Of a stretch of DNA of 60,930 nt, positions 45,855-55,303 are shown piece by piece. The position numbers were made by a program, and so were the translations under genes. The notes below the pieces were generated by a model, which saw nothing but the letters and a program-made list of their open reading frames with translations, did not search any database and was not told the DNA's origin. The stretch's first letter is position 1. Every line of letters starts with the position of its first letter. Source of the stretch: Bacteroidales bacterium (lineage in GTDB: Bacteria; Bacteroidota; Bacteroidia; Bacteroidales; M50B96). The stretch spans positions 1 through 60,930 of the forward strand of contig JAIOYV010000038.1 of the NCBI GenBank assembly GCA_021740905.1, read 5' to 3'.

Positions 45855-46205
45855 TTATTCCTTTTTGCTGAATCCTACTACGTCATAACCGACATCCGTA
45901 ATGGCTTTTTCAATATCGGAAGTACTTACCAGGCTGGTATCGAATGTAACTACAGCCGTTTCTTTTTCGTGTGAAGCCACAACTTCGGCAATCCCATCGA
46001 GTTTTTTAACCGATTTCATCACCGTATTTTCGCAACCCGTGCAGGTCATGCCTTTTACAGAAAACTCAATGGTTTCAACTTTTGCCATGTCTGCCGGCGC
46101 AGCTGCTTCCATTTTGATAGTTGTTGAATCTGTGCTCGAAGTACCAGTGTTATTACAGGCTGCAAGAGCAAAAAAGGCAAGAATCAGAATCACATAATTT
46201 TTCAT
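45855..46205 (-). CDS. Heavy-metal-associated (HMA) domain lipoprotein
   Basis: 116 aa. Lipoprotein signal with lipobox LAAC (Cys17), a Ser/Thr-rich linker, and one HMA domain (about 44-112) with the metal-binding GMTCTGCE loop (Cys55, Cys58) and the AITDVGYDV end typical of MerP/Atx1-like copper or mercury binders. The residues after the lipid Cys (NNTGTSS) lack the acidic surface-export signal, so it likely faces the periplasm. A role in copper handling is inferred from the domain. No transporter is adjacent. Confidence 0.9.
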   Translation of the reverse strand: MKNYVILILAFFALAACNNTGTSSTDSTTIKMEAAAPADMAKVETIEFSVKGMTCTGCENTVMKSVKKLDGIAEVVASHEKETAVVTFDTSLVSTSDIEKAITDVGYDVVGFSKKE

Positions 46206-46263
46206 AGGAGTATGTTTTTATTTTGAACAAAAGTCAATAGAAAAAATGAGATGAGGAAATAAT

Positions 46264-47634
46264 TTAGTGGATTTTATTAAACGCCCCTTTCTTCCTTTGT
46301 TCCAGCGTGCCAATGCCTAAACGCCGTAATGCCCGTCTTGCATTCCAGGCAACATGTTCGTTTTCCGATTGGGTATGTGTGATTATTTCATTTTTGAACT
46401 CTTTTAAACCATGCCTGCTAGTTAGATAAAGGCCCAGCATAAGCTCGTCGCAATCCCTGCTCCTTAGCAACCTAAGGGTGTTTTGTATTCGGGAATAGGC
46501 ATACGAGGTGTTTTCCTGCTCCGGCCATTCAAGGCTTTTTTCAAATTCATTGGCATCCGGAAAGTAATCTGAATAATGACTTGATTCCCTGAAATTCTCG
46601 TAAAGTTCCGGTTTCTGTTTATTCCGATATTCCTTTATGAATTGGGTCATTCTTTCATCCAACTTACTCACTTGATGGATTGAACCCACAGTGCTTTCAA
46701 TCAGTTTAGAAGCAAAATTATCAAAGCCAATATCGAGAAAGTAGTATATTTTTTCCTTTATTTTTTCGTCTGATTCCAGGATCTTTTTCCACTCTCCATA
46801 AAATTCCCAATAGCCAACTATCCTTTGCAGTGCCTTTTTTGCAACCCGTTTCACTTCGTTGGAATTATCTTCGTTCGCAATGGAAATTAGTTCACCAACA
46901 AAGGTAGGGTCGCAATTTTGCCCCAACGACCGGATGGCCTGCGCACGGGCAAAAGGATGCAAGTCGTTGGTGGCTTCCTGCAAACAAAGTATGCTGAAAG
47001 GGTGGGGACTTTGCCCGAGTGTGCGATAGATCCGTGTACGCAGCAAAAATTTTTCATCACTTGAATAATCCAATAAAGCCGGAACATAATTATGGGACCC
47101 GCCTTGTGCCATCGACCAGGCCATCCAATGCCGATAATGAAAAACTGAGTATACGCCTCCCCTGCTATCATCCATAATAGATTTGTTGGTCTTCATTTCA
47201 TTTGCGGCATTATAAAAATTATGAAAAGGTTTGATTCCAGTTTTAAGTAATTGTTTATCTATTTCCTCTTTCAACTTTCGGGTATTTGGAGATCCGGTAT
47301 CTAACCAGTGAAAAGAAGCAAGTGCCAGGGATGCCATTAATATATTATTTTCTGAAAAAGATGATTCGGCAAGGTCAAGCCACTTTTGTGGATTGGAGCT
47401 AGCATCGAGAGTATGTTGCCAGATATTTGACGGGAGGAAAGAATTTTGAAATACTTGCTCAAATTCCGGCACATCCTCCCTGATACGGAACAAGAAATAG
47501 TAGTTCGATAGAAATCCGCGAGAATAAAGTGGAAACTCTTCGGAGTGCTCACTTAATTTTTTTTCAACCATTTTATAGACTGATGGCTGGTCGAAGTGTT
47601 TTAAAAATTGGTTCATGCTCATGGCTTTTGACAT
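46264..47634 (-). CDS. HEAT-repeat-like protein, function unknown
   Basis: 456 aa, soluble, alpha-helical throughout. Segments such as FARAQAIRSLGQNCDPTFVGELISI, NEVKRVAKKALQRIVG and EHVAWNARRALRRLGIG are HEAT/PBS-lyase-like helical repeats. No signal peptide or catalytic motif is visible. It may be a scaffold. Alternative starts lie at codons 5 and 7 (MSMN, MNQF). It stands alone between the HMA lipoprotein and the sirtuin gene, all on the minus strand with gaps over 50 bp. Confidence 0.75.
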   Translation of the reverse strand: MSKAMSMNQFLKHFDQPSVYKMVEKKLSEHSEEFPLYSRGFLSNYYFLFRIREDVPEFEQVFQNSFLPSNIWQHTLDASSNPQKWLDLAESSFSENNILMASLALASFHWLDTGSPNTRKLKEEIDKQLLKTGIKPFHNFYNAANEMKTNKSIMDDSRGGVYSVFHYRHWMAWSMAQGGSHNYVPALLDYSSDEKFLLRTRIYRTLGQSPHPFSILCLQEATNDLHPFARAQAIRSLGQNCDPTFVGELISIANEDNSNEVKRVAKKALQRIVGYWEFYGEWKKILESDEKIKEKIYYFLDIGFDNFASKLIESTVGSIHQVSKLDERMTQFIKEYRNKQKPELYENFRESSHYSDYFPDANEFEKSLEWPEQENTSYAYSRIQNTLRLLRSRDCDELMLGLYLTSRHGLKEFKNEIITHTQSENEHVAWNARRALRRLGIGTLEQRKKGAFNKIH

Positions 47635-47747
47635 GTTATGTATGGTATGTAAAAATTACGTTTGCTACCAAATTGGATTGATTAGTATTGGCTGATTTAT
47701 AAGTATCTTAGCTAGAGTTTCGCTCCAGACGAAACCCCCGTTTTTTC

Positions 47748-48581
47748 CTATTCTCTGACCTCCTTCCAGATTTTCAAAATCTCCGGCAATGCTTTTGCGC
47801 TGGGTTGTTGAATAAAAAATCCCCGTCCGGTGTTTTGTGCCATGTCCGAGAATCTGTTCTTTACAATGTTTATGTCGATGATTGTTTTTTTATTTAATGA
47901 AACAAGGTTGGCAATTTGGTTGGGTAAGTTGGTTGCTCCTTCGGTTCCAACAATTATGAGAAGCTCGGTGTGGTTGGCCGTGTTCATCGAGCTTTCCCAT
48001 CGGTACCATTCTTCATCATAATACTCATCCCATAGCAAGGCGTGGGGGCGTGCGGGTGCACCGCAATCGGGGCAAACTATCATATCCCAATCTTTTTTTG
48101 TCGGCTCTTGGTGGCGTTGGATAAATGGAAATTCATCGGAGATATAATGCAACTTCGTGGAACATGGCTTTGTGCAACGCATATAATCCAGATTGCCATG
48201 AATCTGGAAGGTGCGTTTCATCGAATTACCAGCCCTTAGATGTAGCCCATCGATATTTTGGGTAATGAGGGTAAATCGGTCGCCCAACAATTTTTCCATT
48301 TCCACCAGGGCCTTATGCCCTTCGTTTGGCTGTGCTGCCCGGCAAACACCTCTACGGAACAAGAACCATTTCCAAACTTCCTTAGGGTTACTCTGCAGCA
48401 TCCGGTTGGTAGAAATATCCTGAGGTTGATAGTTTGTTGAGCCTATAGTCCAATAACCTTCCGGACCACGAAAAGTTGGGATGCCGCTTTCGGCAGAAAC
48501 ACCTGCACCGGTCAGGACGGTTATCTTTCCTTTGCATTGAAACAATGTCTTTAATTTTTCTTTTAAATATATTGAAATCAT
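47748..48581 (-). CDS. Sir2-family NAD-dependent protein deacylase (sirtuin)
   Basis: 277 aa. NAD-binding TVLTGAGVSAESGIPTFRG (residues 21-39), LITQNIDGLH, catalytic His128 in FQIHGNLDY, and a zinc site from Cys136 and Cys140 plus CPDCG near 173-176, then IIVGTEGATNLP. The protein hydrolyses NAD to remove acyl groups from lysines. The residues that mark desuccinylases (a Tyr/Arg pair near the GYW segment) are not obvious, so deacetylase activity is more likely. Cytosolic; single-gene unit. Confidence 0.93.
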   Translation of the reverse strand: MISIYLKEKLKTLFQCKGKITVLTGAGVSAESGIPTFRGPEGYWTIGSTNYQPQDISTNRMLQSNPKEVWKWFLFRRGVCRAAQPNEGHKALVEMEKLLGDRFTLITQNIDGLHLRAGNSMKRTFQIHGNLDYMRCTKPCSTKLHYISDEFPFIQRHQEPTKKDWDMIVCPDCGAPARPHALLWDEYYDEEWYRWESSMNTANHTELLIIVGTEGATNLPNQIANLVSLNKKTIIDINIVKNRFSDMAQNTGRGFFIQQPSAKALPEILKIWKEVRE

Positions 48582-49000
48582 ATTGACGGTTTAAAAGTTC
48601 GGTTGTACAACCTATTAAATAATTGCTTGCGATCCTTGCTATGTGCAAAAGTGTAAAGGTATAAATTCGCTTTCAGAAATAAAAAAAATGAAACATTCTG
48701 GATTCTTGGTACTTGAATTTGGAGGCTTGGTTCCGAGTTCGTTTCCCGCAAGTCGGAGAGGGGTTCTAAGTCGCTGCCTGCCCCGATGTGACGAGGCACC
48801 GACTAATGCCTTGGTCCCCGATTACTCGTTTGCTTGTTGTTATTTTAAAGGCCATGTGTCTATGCTCCTGAGAATTGCCTACCTATCCAAATCGACTTTA
48901 TATCCATTAAAAATTGTTCTTCGTCAAAAAAGGATCTTTTGATTAAAAAAAAAATGCGTATTTTCGAATTGGCAATTTCACACTTTAAACTTATTGGACT
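48582..49000. other. Intergenic region with a dispersed palindrome and a promoter
   Basis: No gene seen; a 99-codon frame across it is low in coding signal. AGTCGG (48751-48756) and CCGACT (48799-48804) frame an imperfect palindrome with GCCCCGATGTGACGAGGC inside, similar in outline to those near 24.2 kb. Near the right end, TTTG (48938-48941) and TATTTTCG (48959-48966), 17 nt apart, form a likely promoter for the 1,394-aa protein; the -7 box lies 34 bp before its ATG. Confidence 0.55.
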
Positions 49001-52000
49001 ATGAAAAAACGAATTACTCTATTTGTGCTTGTACTTGTACTTTTTAGTTTCTTTTCAAGAGCTCAACAAATCTCGATAGGCACAGTCACTGCCTGTGTTG
49101 GCGACACTATTTTGGTTCCGGTGCAAATGAGCAATATCACTTATCTGGGAGCCATTAACTTGTTTATTGAATACAATGGAGGGGTGCTCGTTTTCAATGG
49201 TATAGTCAATATAAATCCACAGACCCCCATCTTGAGCGGGGTTGGATTGCAGAACCCCACCCGAGTTGGATTAATGTGGACCGCTTTTGGTCTGGGTTGG
49301 AATTTCACAGCCGGAAAGCTTTGCGACCTAAGGTTTATTTATAATGGAGGAACCAGTAATCTCACTGTAAGTGCCATTTCCGAAGTTGCCAACTATGATG
49401 GAATCCCGATTGCTATGACCTATATTCCTGGACAAGTTTATCAGAATTATGTAACTATTGATTTTGCCGGACTTGGTTCGTTGTATTGCGAAAATTCGCC
49501 ACCCTCCTTGTTGTCTGGTACACCGACAGGTGGAGCCTTTTCTGGACCGGGCATCGTTGGTTCTTCCTTTGATCCCTCATTAGCCACAGCTGGTACGCAC
49601 GAAATAGTATATACTTATATCGATGTGAACAACTGTGTTTTTACCATTTCATACACAACAACCGTGTTCGCCATGCCGATAGTGAATCTCGGCAGCGATG
49701 TGACCGTTTGCGATGGAAATAGCGTGACGCTTGATGCAGGCCTAAACTTATTTTATTACTGGTCGAATGGATCGACCAACCAAATGATAAGTGCACTTCC
49801 CGGCACTTTTTCCGTGACTGTAATAAATGGTTATACCTGCCTGAATTCAGATACGATTACTATTACAACTTACCCTGATTTACAAGTAAATAACATTTCT
49901 GAAAATTGCACATCGAGCAATTCAAATTATAAAGTCTATTTTGATATTAGCGGAGGCGATCCTGCCTCTTATACAGTGATTGATAATTTCACTGGCTTAC
50001 CAACAGGAACTCTATTGGGCGGGCTATTTGAAAGCGACCTGATTGCTTCTACATCAGTTTATTCTTTGTCCGTTTTTGATAGTAATGCTTGCGATACTAT
50101 TTTGGTTGAAGGGATTCATGATTGTGGCCAAATAATTACGTTGATAGTTGATTTGGGTCCCGATCAAGTACTTTGCGAAGGAGATACAACCACCTTGAAC
50201 GCAGGTGTGTTTGCTTCGTATTTGTGGTCGACGGGCGAAACGGGTCAAAGTATTGCTGTGGTGTTGACTGGCCAATATTCGGTTACTGTAAGTGATGGAC
50301 TTGGGAATGCCATGGCCGATACGGTATTGGTGAGTTTTAATCCTTTGCCGATTGTCGACCTTGGTCCTGATACGAACCTTTGTAATAATCAAACACTTAT
50401 CCTCTATGGTGGGACTTACGAAAGCTACCTTTGGTCGAATGGTGGTACAAACTCAATGCTATTCGTGTCATCAAATCCAGGCAACTTTTCGGTTACAGTT
50501 ACCGCTGCGAATGGCTGTACTGCAACCGATGATGTGAATATTGACTTCATTCCTGCGCCTTATGTCAATCTTGGTCCCGATACCACACTGTGTTTGAATC
50601 AAACACTCATCCTATATGGCGGAACTTACGAAAGTTACCTTTGGTCGAACGGAGGGACAAACTCAATGCTTTTTGTCTCAGCCAATCCTGGTAACTTTTC
50701 GGTTACAGTTACCGCTGCGAATGGCTGTACTGCAACCGATGATGTGAATATTGACTTCATTCCTGCGCCTTATGTAAATCTTGGTCCCGATACCACACTG
50801 TGTTTGAATCAAACACTCATCCTTTATGGCGGGACTCAAGAGAGCTACCTTTGGTCGAATGGAGGGACAAACTCAATGCTTTTTGTCTCAGCCAATCCTG
50901 GTAACTTTTCGGTGACAGTTACCGCTGCGAATGGCTGTACTGCAACCGATGATGTGAATATTGACTTCATCCCGGCACCGTTTGTCGATCTGGGCCCAGA
51001 TGTAACCGTGTGTTTGAATCAAACACACATCCTTTATGGCGGATATCAAGAGAGCTACCTCTGGTCCAATGGAGGCACAAACTCAATGCTTTTTGTGTCA
51101 GCGCATCCTGGCAACTTTTCAATCACTGTCACTTCGGCTAATGGCTGCACCGCAACCGACAATGTGAATATTGACTTTATCCCTGCCCCGTTTGTGAATC
51201 TTGGCCCCGATGTGGCGATTTGTGAAGGGGACAGTACGACACTATCGGGTGGCAACTTTACTAATTTTCTTTGGTCGACAGGTGCAACTACCCAAAATAT
51301 CACTGTGGCAAACCCTGCGACCTATTTGCTCACGGTTACTTATCCGAATGGCTGCGCGGGGTCCGATGCTGTGAATGTGTACTTCAATTCGTTGCTTGCA
51401 GTCGATCTAGGCCCTGACATTATTGATACTGTGGGCAATATGGTTAGTCTAAATGCGGGAAGTTTTGCAAACTACCTCTGGTCGACAGGCGAAACAAGTG
51501 CAGTGATCTCTGTAGATACAAGTGGAAATTATGCCGTCACGGTTTCGGATGGAAGCGGATGCCAACAATCGGATGATATTTTCGTTGAATTCTTGCCCTT
51601 AAACAGTTCTCCTCCTACTATTACGTCAATGTCGCCCGACAACAACACACTACTCGAAAATTGGCATGACCTATTTATTGCTACTCAAGATACAGACAAT
51701 GATGTGGAATACCTGGAGGTTCATGTTGTAAAATCTACATTCCCTGGCGATTCAGTCGATTGGGTGTTGTGGAATATCCCGGTCGATCCACTAGATTTAG
51801 CGGCTTTCAATAGCTCTTATTCAGGAATCGTAGAAGGCTCATACATTGCAAATACCTTCAAGCAAAGTATCAACACCTTTGCACTCGCCGATACTGCCCT
51901 TGGTTTTCCGGGATGGGGAACCGGGACTTTTACTTTCTGGTATATTGTGCACGATAGCCAGGGATTGCAAAGCGGTAATTGGGGGATCCCCTCAGCCCCT

Positions 52001-53185
52001 ATTGATCATCGGAGCTATTTAATGGAAGAGGTAATTGTGGATGCCCATCATATTTTCCTTCCGGAAGGATTTTCGATCTTCTCCACCTATATCGATCCTG
52101 ACGATCCCAATATTGCCGATGTGCTCGATAGTATCACTCAGGAGATAGTAATTGTGAAAGATGGGGATGGAAACCCATACTGGCCTCAATATGGCATCAA
52201 CAATATTGGCAATATGGATATAGGCCAGGGCTATCAGGTAAAATTGAATTCGGCACAGGATATATGGATCGTAGGCGAATTGATCGATCCTGTATCGAAT
52301 CCCATCTACCTTACGGCCTCTTGGAACTTGTTGGGCTATTTACGTACCAGCCCAGCCTCTATGGCAGACATGATGCAAAGTATAGATAGCTATATAACCT
52401 TGGCCAAGAATAGTCAGGGGGATGTGTACTGGCCGTTTTTCAACCTAAATATAATTGGTGATATGATGCCGGGCGAAGGGTATAAAATACGGTTGGTTTC
52501 AGCTGTCACACTTGTTTATCCTTCCAATACCATCAGTTATGCAAAAGCAACTGAATCCCATCAGGAACCTGTACATTTTAAATGCGCCAAAGCGTCCTGC
52601 AATATGACACTTGGCATTCCAATGACAGCTTGGGAGTCTTTACCTGGAATTGGCGATGAAATCGGGGTGTCTTCAAGTTCTGGAAAATTGGTTGGCAGTG
52701 CCGTGTTTACTGGCAAAGACATGGCCCTTGCAATTTGGGGCGTTGACAATCAACTTAAAAAAGATGGTTTAATTGAAAACGAAACCTTTATTTTGAAACA
52801 TTGGAACCAGAAAACCGGAGCCGAAGCGCAAATTTCTGTTGATTATTTTGATTTAGGTGATGCCCTTTACGAATGTGATAAGATATCAGTGATTGGCAGC
52901 TTGAAAAGGACTGAGGTTTTATATTCAAATCGTTTGTACGAATGTTATCCAAACCCGACCAGTAATCTGGCAAACATCCGCTTTCAAATAGACAACTATA
53001 CTTTCGCTGATGTTTTTCTTTCCGATGAAACTGGAAAAAAAGTAATATCCATTTTTCATGGAAGCTTACCTGCCGGGAACTATTATTTCGAGTTAGGGAC
53101 ATATAATTTGCCATCGGGAAATTATTTCATCGTTTTTAAATCGGACAGGTTTGAAGATACCCAAAAGTTGGTGATTGTCCATTGA
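49001..53185 (+). CDS. T9SS-sorted 1,394-aa surface protein with tandem 70-aa PKD/SprB-like repeats
   Basis: 1,394 aa. Signal peptide (about 1-21, cleavage near SRAQ); a cohesin-like beta domain (about 25-150, CVGDTILVPVQM, LGAINLFIEYNG); then many PKD/Ig-like repeats with the marker VDLGPD..LC. Four of them (residues about 452-731, bases 50354-51193) are almost identical 70-aa units. Later parts are an unknown beta region with the unnamed domain (about 1180-1310; DEIGV, AIWG, KKDGL) that also occurs in the giant protein at the window's left end, and a type A T9SS sorting domain (about 1311-1394, starting LYECYPNPTSNLANI). Inferred role: secreted or anchored adhesin or matrix protein. Ends 75 bp before the phosphatase gene. 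Confidence 0.92.
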   Translation: MKKRITLFVLVLVLFSFFSRAQQISIGTVTACVGDTILVPVQMSNITYLGAINLFIEYNGGVLVFNGIVNINPQTPILSGVGLQNPTRVGLMWTAFGLGWNFTAGKLCDLRFIYNGGTSNLTVSAISEVANYDGIPIAMTYIPGQVYQNYVTIDFAGLGSLYCENSPPSLLSGTPTGGAFSGPGIVGSSFDPSLATAGTHEIVYTYIDVNNCVFTISYTTTVFAMPIVNLGSDVTVCDGNSVTLDAGLNLFYYWSNGSTNQMISALPGTFSVTVINGYTCLNSDTITITTYPDLQVNNISENCTSSNSNYKVYFDISGGDPASYTVIDNFTGLPTGTLLGGLFESDLIASTSVYSLSVFDSNACDTILVEGIHDCGQIITLIVDLGPDQVLCEGDTTTLNAGVFASYLWSTGETGQSIAVVLTGQYSVTVSDGLGNAMADTVLVSFNPLPIVDLGPDTNLCNNQTLILYGGTYESYLWSNGGTNSMLFVSSNPGNFSVTVTAANGCTATDDVNIDFIPAPYVNLGPDTTLCLNQTLILYGGTYESYLWSNGGTNSMLFVSANPGNFSVTVTAANGCTATDDVNIDFIPAPYVNLGPDTTLCLNQTLILYGGTQESYLWSNGGTNSMLFVSANPGNFSVTVTAANGCTATDDVNIDFIPAPFVDLGPDVTVCLNQTHILYGGYQESYLWSNGGTNSMLFVSAHPGNFSITVTSANGCTATDNVNIDFIPAPFVNLGPDVAICEGDSTTLSGGNFTNFLWSTGATTQNITVANPATYLLTVTYPNGCAGSDAVNVYFNSLLAVDLGPDIIDTVGNMVSLNAGSFANYLWSTGETSAVISVDTSGNYAVTVSDGSGCQQSDDIFVEFLPLNSSPPTITSMSPDNNTLLENWHDLFIATQDTDNDVEYLEVHVVKSTFPGDSVDWVLWNIPVDPLDLAAFNSSYSGIVEGSYIANTFKQSINTFALADTALGFPGWGTGTFTFWYIVHDSQGLQSGNWGIPSAPIDHRSYLMEEVIVDAHHIFLPEGFSIFSTYIDPDDPNIADVLDSITQEIVIVKDGDGNPYWPQYGINNIGNMDIGQGYQVKLNSAQDIWIVGELIDPVSNPIYLTASWNLLGYLRTSPASMADMMQSIDSYITLAKNSQGDVYWPFFNLNIIGDMMPGEGYKIRLVSAVTLVYPSNTISYAKATESHQEPVHFKCAKASCNMTLGIPMTAWESLPGIGDEIGVSSSSGKLVGSAVFTGKDMALAIWGVDNQLKKDGLIENETFILKHWNQKTGAEAQISVDYFDLGDALYECDKISVIGSLKRTEVLYSNRLYECYPNPTSNLANIRFQIDNYTFADVFLSDETGKKVISIFHGSLPAGNYYFELGTYNLPSGNYFIVFKSDRFEDTQKLVIVH
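50354..51193 (+). repeat. Four tandem 210-bp coding repeats
   Basis: Units start with the Val codon at 50354, 50564, 50774 and 50984. Each encodes a 70-aa Ig-like repeat with LGPDTTLC, LYGGTYESYLWSNG and NIDFIPAP. Units 2 and 3 are almost identical at the DNA level; unit 4 has diverged more. Such in-frame repeats favour unequal recombination and length variation. Confidence 0.9.
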
Positions 53186-53232
53186 TCGAGGGAATTTTTG
53201 GCCTGTCTAATGTAGAATACGATTTTTGAGCT

Positions 53233-53240
53233 TACTTTTG
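53233..53240 (+). promoter_or_regulatory. -7 promoter element of the phosphatase gene
   Basis: TACTTTTG, an exact TAnnTTTG match, 20 bp before the ATG at 53261. Confidence 0.5.
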
Positions 53241-53260
53241 TAGGCATAAAAATGCTTAAC

Positions 53261-54088
53261 ATGAAACGAAGCTTGATCATTCTGCTTGTTATCTCAATAG
53301 CTTTTACAGCTTGCAAGCGTGTACCTAAAAATACAGGGGAGAAATTACCTCCCAGTCAGCAAACCAAACTAGATAAAAATAGCGCTCAACAGCTGGTGGT
53401 TGCCACCCTCTGGTTTCAAAAATCGGCCGAGCGTAGGGCCTTGAGTTATCAGGCATTTAACTGGGCCGAGAAAATGCTGGTTTCTCATCTTGACAACAAA
53501 CAGGATGATCTGCCGCCCTGTGTAGTGCTCGACATTGACGAAACAGTGCTCGACAATAGCCCTTTTGAAGGCAAGTATATCGAAACCGGAAAGCCATATT
53601 CTTCTGAATCGTGGAAAGAATGGAGCGATCTGGCACAAGCCACAGCAATCCCGGGTGCCCTTAGGTTTTGTAATTTCTCGATGGAACAGGGGGTTGAGGT
53701 GTTTTATGTGTCTAACCGCCGGGCAAATGAATTGGAAGGAACACGTAAAAACTTATCGGATTTGGGTTTCCCAAATTCCGACGACAATCACATATTGCTT
53801 CGCACAGATGAAAGCAGTAAGAAGTCCCGTCGGTCAAAAATTGCTGAAAGCCATTCTATATTGCTTCTGCTTGGCGATAATTTAGACGATTTCAGCGAGC
53901 TTTTTGAAAACAGGCAAATTGATCTTGGGTATGGCCTGGTTGATCAGGAACGTGAGAAATTTGGAAATCGGTTTATACTATTGCCCAACCCCATGTATGG
54001 AAGCTGGGAATCGGCAGCCCTTAAAAATGAAACGGATGAAACCCTGAGCAAGGCCAAAAAACGGCTCAAACAAATTCAATCGTATTGA
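53261..54088 (+). CDS. 5'-nucleotidase, lipoprotein e(P4)-type acid phosphatase
   Basis: 275 aa from the ATG at 53261; the ATG at 53252 would leave almost no leader behind the -7 box. Lipoprotein signal with lipobox FTAC, then a HAD-superfamily class C acid phosphatase domain: DIDETVLDN (catalytic Asp pair), VSNRRANE, SDLGFP, and LLLGDNLDDF near the C-terminus. Enzymes of this type dephosphorylate nucleotides such as NMN outside the cytoplasm to allow nucleoside uptake. No acidic surface-export signal follows the lipid Cys. Single-gene unit. Confidence 0.92.
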   Translation: MKRSLIILLVISIAFTACKRVPKNTGEKLPPSQQTKLDKNSAQQLVVATLWFQKSAERRALSYQAFNWAEKMLVSHLDNKQDDLPPCVVLDIDETVLDNSPFEGKYIETGKPYSSESWKEWSDLAQATAIPGALRFCNFSMEQGVEVFYVSNRRANELEGTRKNLSDLGFPNSDDNHILLRTDESSKKSRRSKIAESHSILLLLGDNLDDFSELFENRQIDLGYGLVDQEREKFGNRFILLPNPMYGSWESAALKNETDETLSKAKKRLKQIQSY

Positions 54089-54203
54089 AAAGCGAAAAGA
54101 AAAGTGATATTTCCACAGCTTTCCTTTTTCTTTAAAGAAATTTTTTATTATTTTGCAAGACATTAGTGGGTTTGGGAATGTTATTTTGGCAAGATCGTAA
54201 TCT

Positions 54204-54932
54204 ATGTGGATATTTATTACTTGTGGGATAGTAGTTATTGTGGCTTTATCGTATTGGTTTCTTTTCAGGAACAAAAAGCGATCGGTCGATTATGATAAAA
54301 TTATTGAGCATCTCGACAATGAAATTTTCCCTGGAGGTGAGACACAAAAAAAAGAAGGTGCACGCAATGTAAAGAAGTTGCTCAAAAACAAAATCAACAT
54401 TCAGGAAGCCGAAGATCTTTACGTACACAAAATTTCCCTTTTTTACTTCGAAAAATACGATAGTAAAAACAACGACTTGATCCTTCACCTCACCAAATTT
54501 GAAAATCAAAAGCTCGATTTCTTCGATAAAATAGAATTATACAACTTTTTTGCCCAGGAGCACATTCGCTACAACCAACTGAATTGGGTCGATGGTTATG
54601 CCTTGCACGAAATCATAGTGAATGCAAGGGGCAAGGCCGTTGATTATCGTTTCTTAGATGTAAACCAAGATTTTGAAAGGCTAACAGGCTATAAGAAATC
54701 GGACGTGATTGGGCATACCATGAAGCAAATATTCCCCGGGATTGAAGAATTTTGGGTTTCAACGTATGAAAAAGTGGCTCTGAAAGGAGATCTGTTGAAA
54801 TTCGAACACTTCGACCAATCCCTCAACAAGCACCTTTCTGTTACAGCCTATAGTCCCCGACCAAAACAATTTATTTCCTTCCTGAAAGAAATTGAAAAGG
54901 CAACTCCCAACCAGGCAGTTAAAAGGGCATAG
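54204..54932 (+). CDS. Membrane-anchored PAS-domain protein
   Basis: 242 aa. One N-terminal membrane segment (about 3-21, IFITCGIVVIVALSYWFLF), a helical region with basic and acidic residues (about 25-130), and a C-terminal PAS domain (about 130-230; LHEIIVNARGKAVDYRFLDVN, GYKKSDVIGHTMKQIF). There is no kinase, GGDEF or other output domain, so it is either a stand-alone sensor acting through protein contacts or a truncated two-domain regulator. The gene lies 115 bp after the phosphatase gene on the same strand. Confidence 0.75.
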   Translation: MWIFITCGIVVIVALSYWFLFRNKKRSVDYDKIIEHLDNEIFPGGETQKKEGARNVKKLLKNKINIQEAEDLYVHKISLFYFEKYDSKNNDLILHLTKFENQKLDFFDKIELYNFFAQEHIRYNQLNWVDGYALHEIIVNARGKAVDYRFLDVNQDFERLTGYKKSDVIGHTMKQIFPGIEEFWVSTYEKVALKGDLLKFEHFDQSLNKHLSVTAYSPRPKQFISFLKEIEKATPNQAVKRA

Positions 54933-55303
54933 TCTCCAGGCTACAGTAATCAGTCTCCAGTCTTCATTTCTAAGTCTCCAGTTATTCGGGTATTTGGCAA
55001 ATAGTTCGAGGGGATGGACAATTTGGCGATTATGCAATAGTCATTAGGTTGCCATTCAATGGTCATTAAGTAATTATTGGCAGTCAATCAATGACGCGCA
55101 GCAAATGACAACCAATATCAGCAAAGCGAATGATCATCAATGACAGCGTACAAAGGAAAATTCCTGCAACCAACACCAATCGACTGTGTGCCTCGAATAT
55201 CCGAACTCTCAAACAACTTTTTATTAAGGAATAGAAAACGTATTTTTGTAGTCTATTTCAGCACGAGATTAGGATTCAGAAACAGTGCAGATTATTTGAA
55301 AAT
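54933..55303. other. Intergenic region with CAGTCTCCAG repeats and a promoter
   Basis: No gene seen. Direct copies of (C)AGTCTCCAG lie at about 54938-54982, similar to those after the acyltransferase gene at 41.3 kb. At the right end, TTTT (55218-55221) and TATTTTTG (55241-55248), 19 nt apart, match a promoter for the RND exporter; the -7 box ends 55 bp before its ATG. Confidence 0.55.

Noticed and set aside
48643-48942. 99-codon plus-strand frame before the 1,394-aa protein
   Set aside because: It runs through a dispersed palindrome and a low-complexity A-run, and has no family resemblance or promoter.
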